Assembly: GCF_000002075.1 (NCBI RefSeq)
Contig: NW_004797272.1
Span: 381,237-411,236 of the forward strand
Source of the DNA: Aplysia californica
Lineage: Eukaryota; Mollusca; Gastropoda; Aplysiida; Aplysiidae
Direction of reading: 5' to 3'
Length of the DNA: 30,000 bases
Below, one piece after another: positions 29,825 through 30,000 of the stretch. The notes beneath the pieces are model-generated. The model had not been told where the DNA came from and did not search any database. It was given only the letters and a program-made list of their open reading frames with translations. Every line of letters begins with the position of its first letter. Position 1 is the stretch's first letter. The translations under genes and the position numbers were made by a program.

Positions 29825-30000
29825 GTAAAGGTATCTTTATTTTCAACATTTATGACCACACAATAAGATTAAAGATAAATGTTCAGCCTAACTTTCATTT
29901 TGAGAACCTCTATAATTATAATCTGCAAATTTCAGGTCTTATTTTTCAACTGGAGTGCTTTCATGATTTATATCATGGACTGTTATAAATTGAATTTGTT

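Overview
This is a eukaryotic, intron-rich, AT-rich stretch from an animal genome. A gastropod mollusc is the likely source. The sequence shows two animal genes split by GT-AG introns, tRNA-headed SINE-like repeats, long (GA)n arrays, and many palindromic AGATCT and TAGGCCTA clusters. To my knowledge such clusters are common in gastropod genomes; the species assignment is inference.

Two host genes are well supported. On the minus strand, 9227-13863 holds TRMO, the tRNA t6A37 N6-methyltransferase. Three coding exons join with matching phases into a protein of about 530 residues. On the plus strand, 21019 to beyond the right edge holds the first nine coding exons (about 307 residues) of a CCDC87-like gene, a coiled-coil protein linked to sperm in mammals. 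The 7 kb between them contains one possible but unproven plus-strand first exon (14965-15249) and several repeat elements. I see no functional link between the two genes beyond being neighbours.

The rest is mobile-element debris, some of it unusually easy to read. At 1255-4272 a hAT DNA transposon (1769-4135, 14-bp matching ends, 8-bp target duplication GAACCTAA) sits inside the reverse-transcriptase C-terminal region of a LINE. A family of 425-465 bp elements with inverted ends (called MITE-A here) occurs six times: 683-1107, 8156-8620 (inverted), 8619-9073, 23751-25295, 26487-26927 and 27890-28319. Three of these lie in CCDC87 introns. The 23751 copy was later split by a 1039-bp element with 14-bp perfect inverted ends and TTAA target duplications. 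A separate 781-bp inverted-end element lies at 18786-19566, and a cluster of related inverted and tandem motifs at 18057-18640. A second LINE remnant (11445-12035, minus) lies in a TRMO intron, and SINE-like copies lie at 27238-27590 and 25398-25666.

Layout: 1-682 unassigned; 683-4272 MITE-A plus LINE/hAT nest; 4273-8155 non-coding with simple repeats; 8156-9073 inverted pair of MITE-A; 9227-13863 TRMO; 13864-18056 intergenic; 18057-19566 inverted-repeat elements; 21019-30000 CCDC87-like gene. I found no CRISPR array, no rRNA or authentic tRNA gene, no LTR or other virus-like element, and no clear new multi-gene system. The most unusual features are the element families and their nesting.
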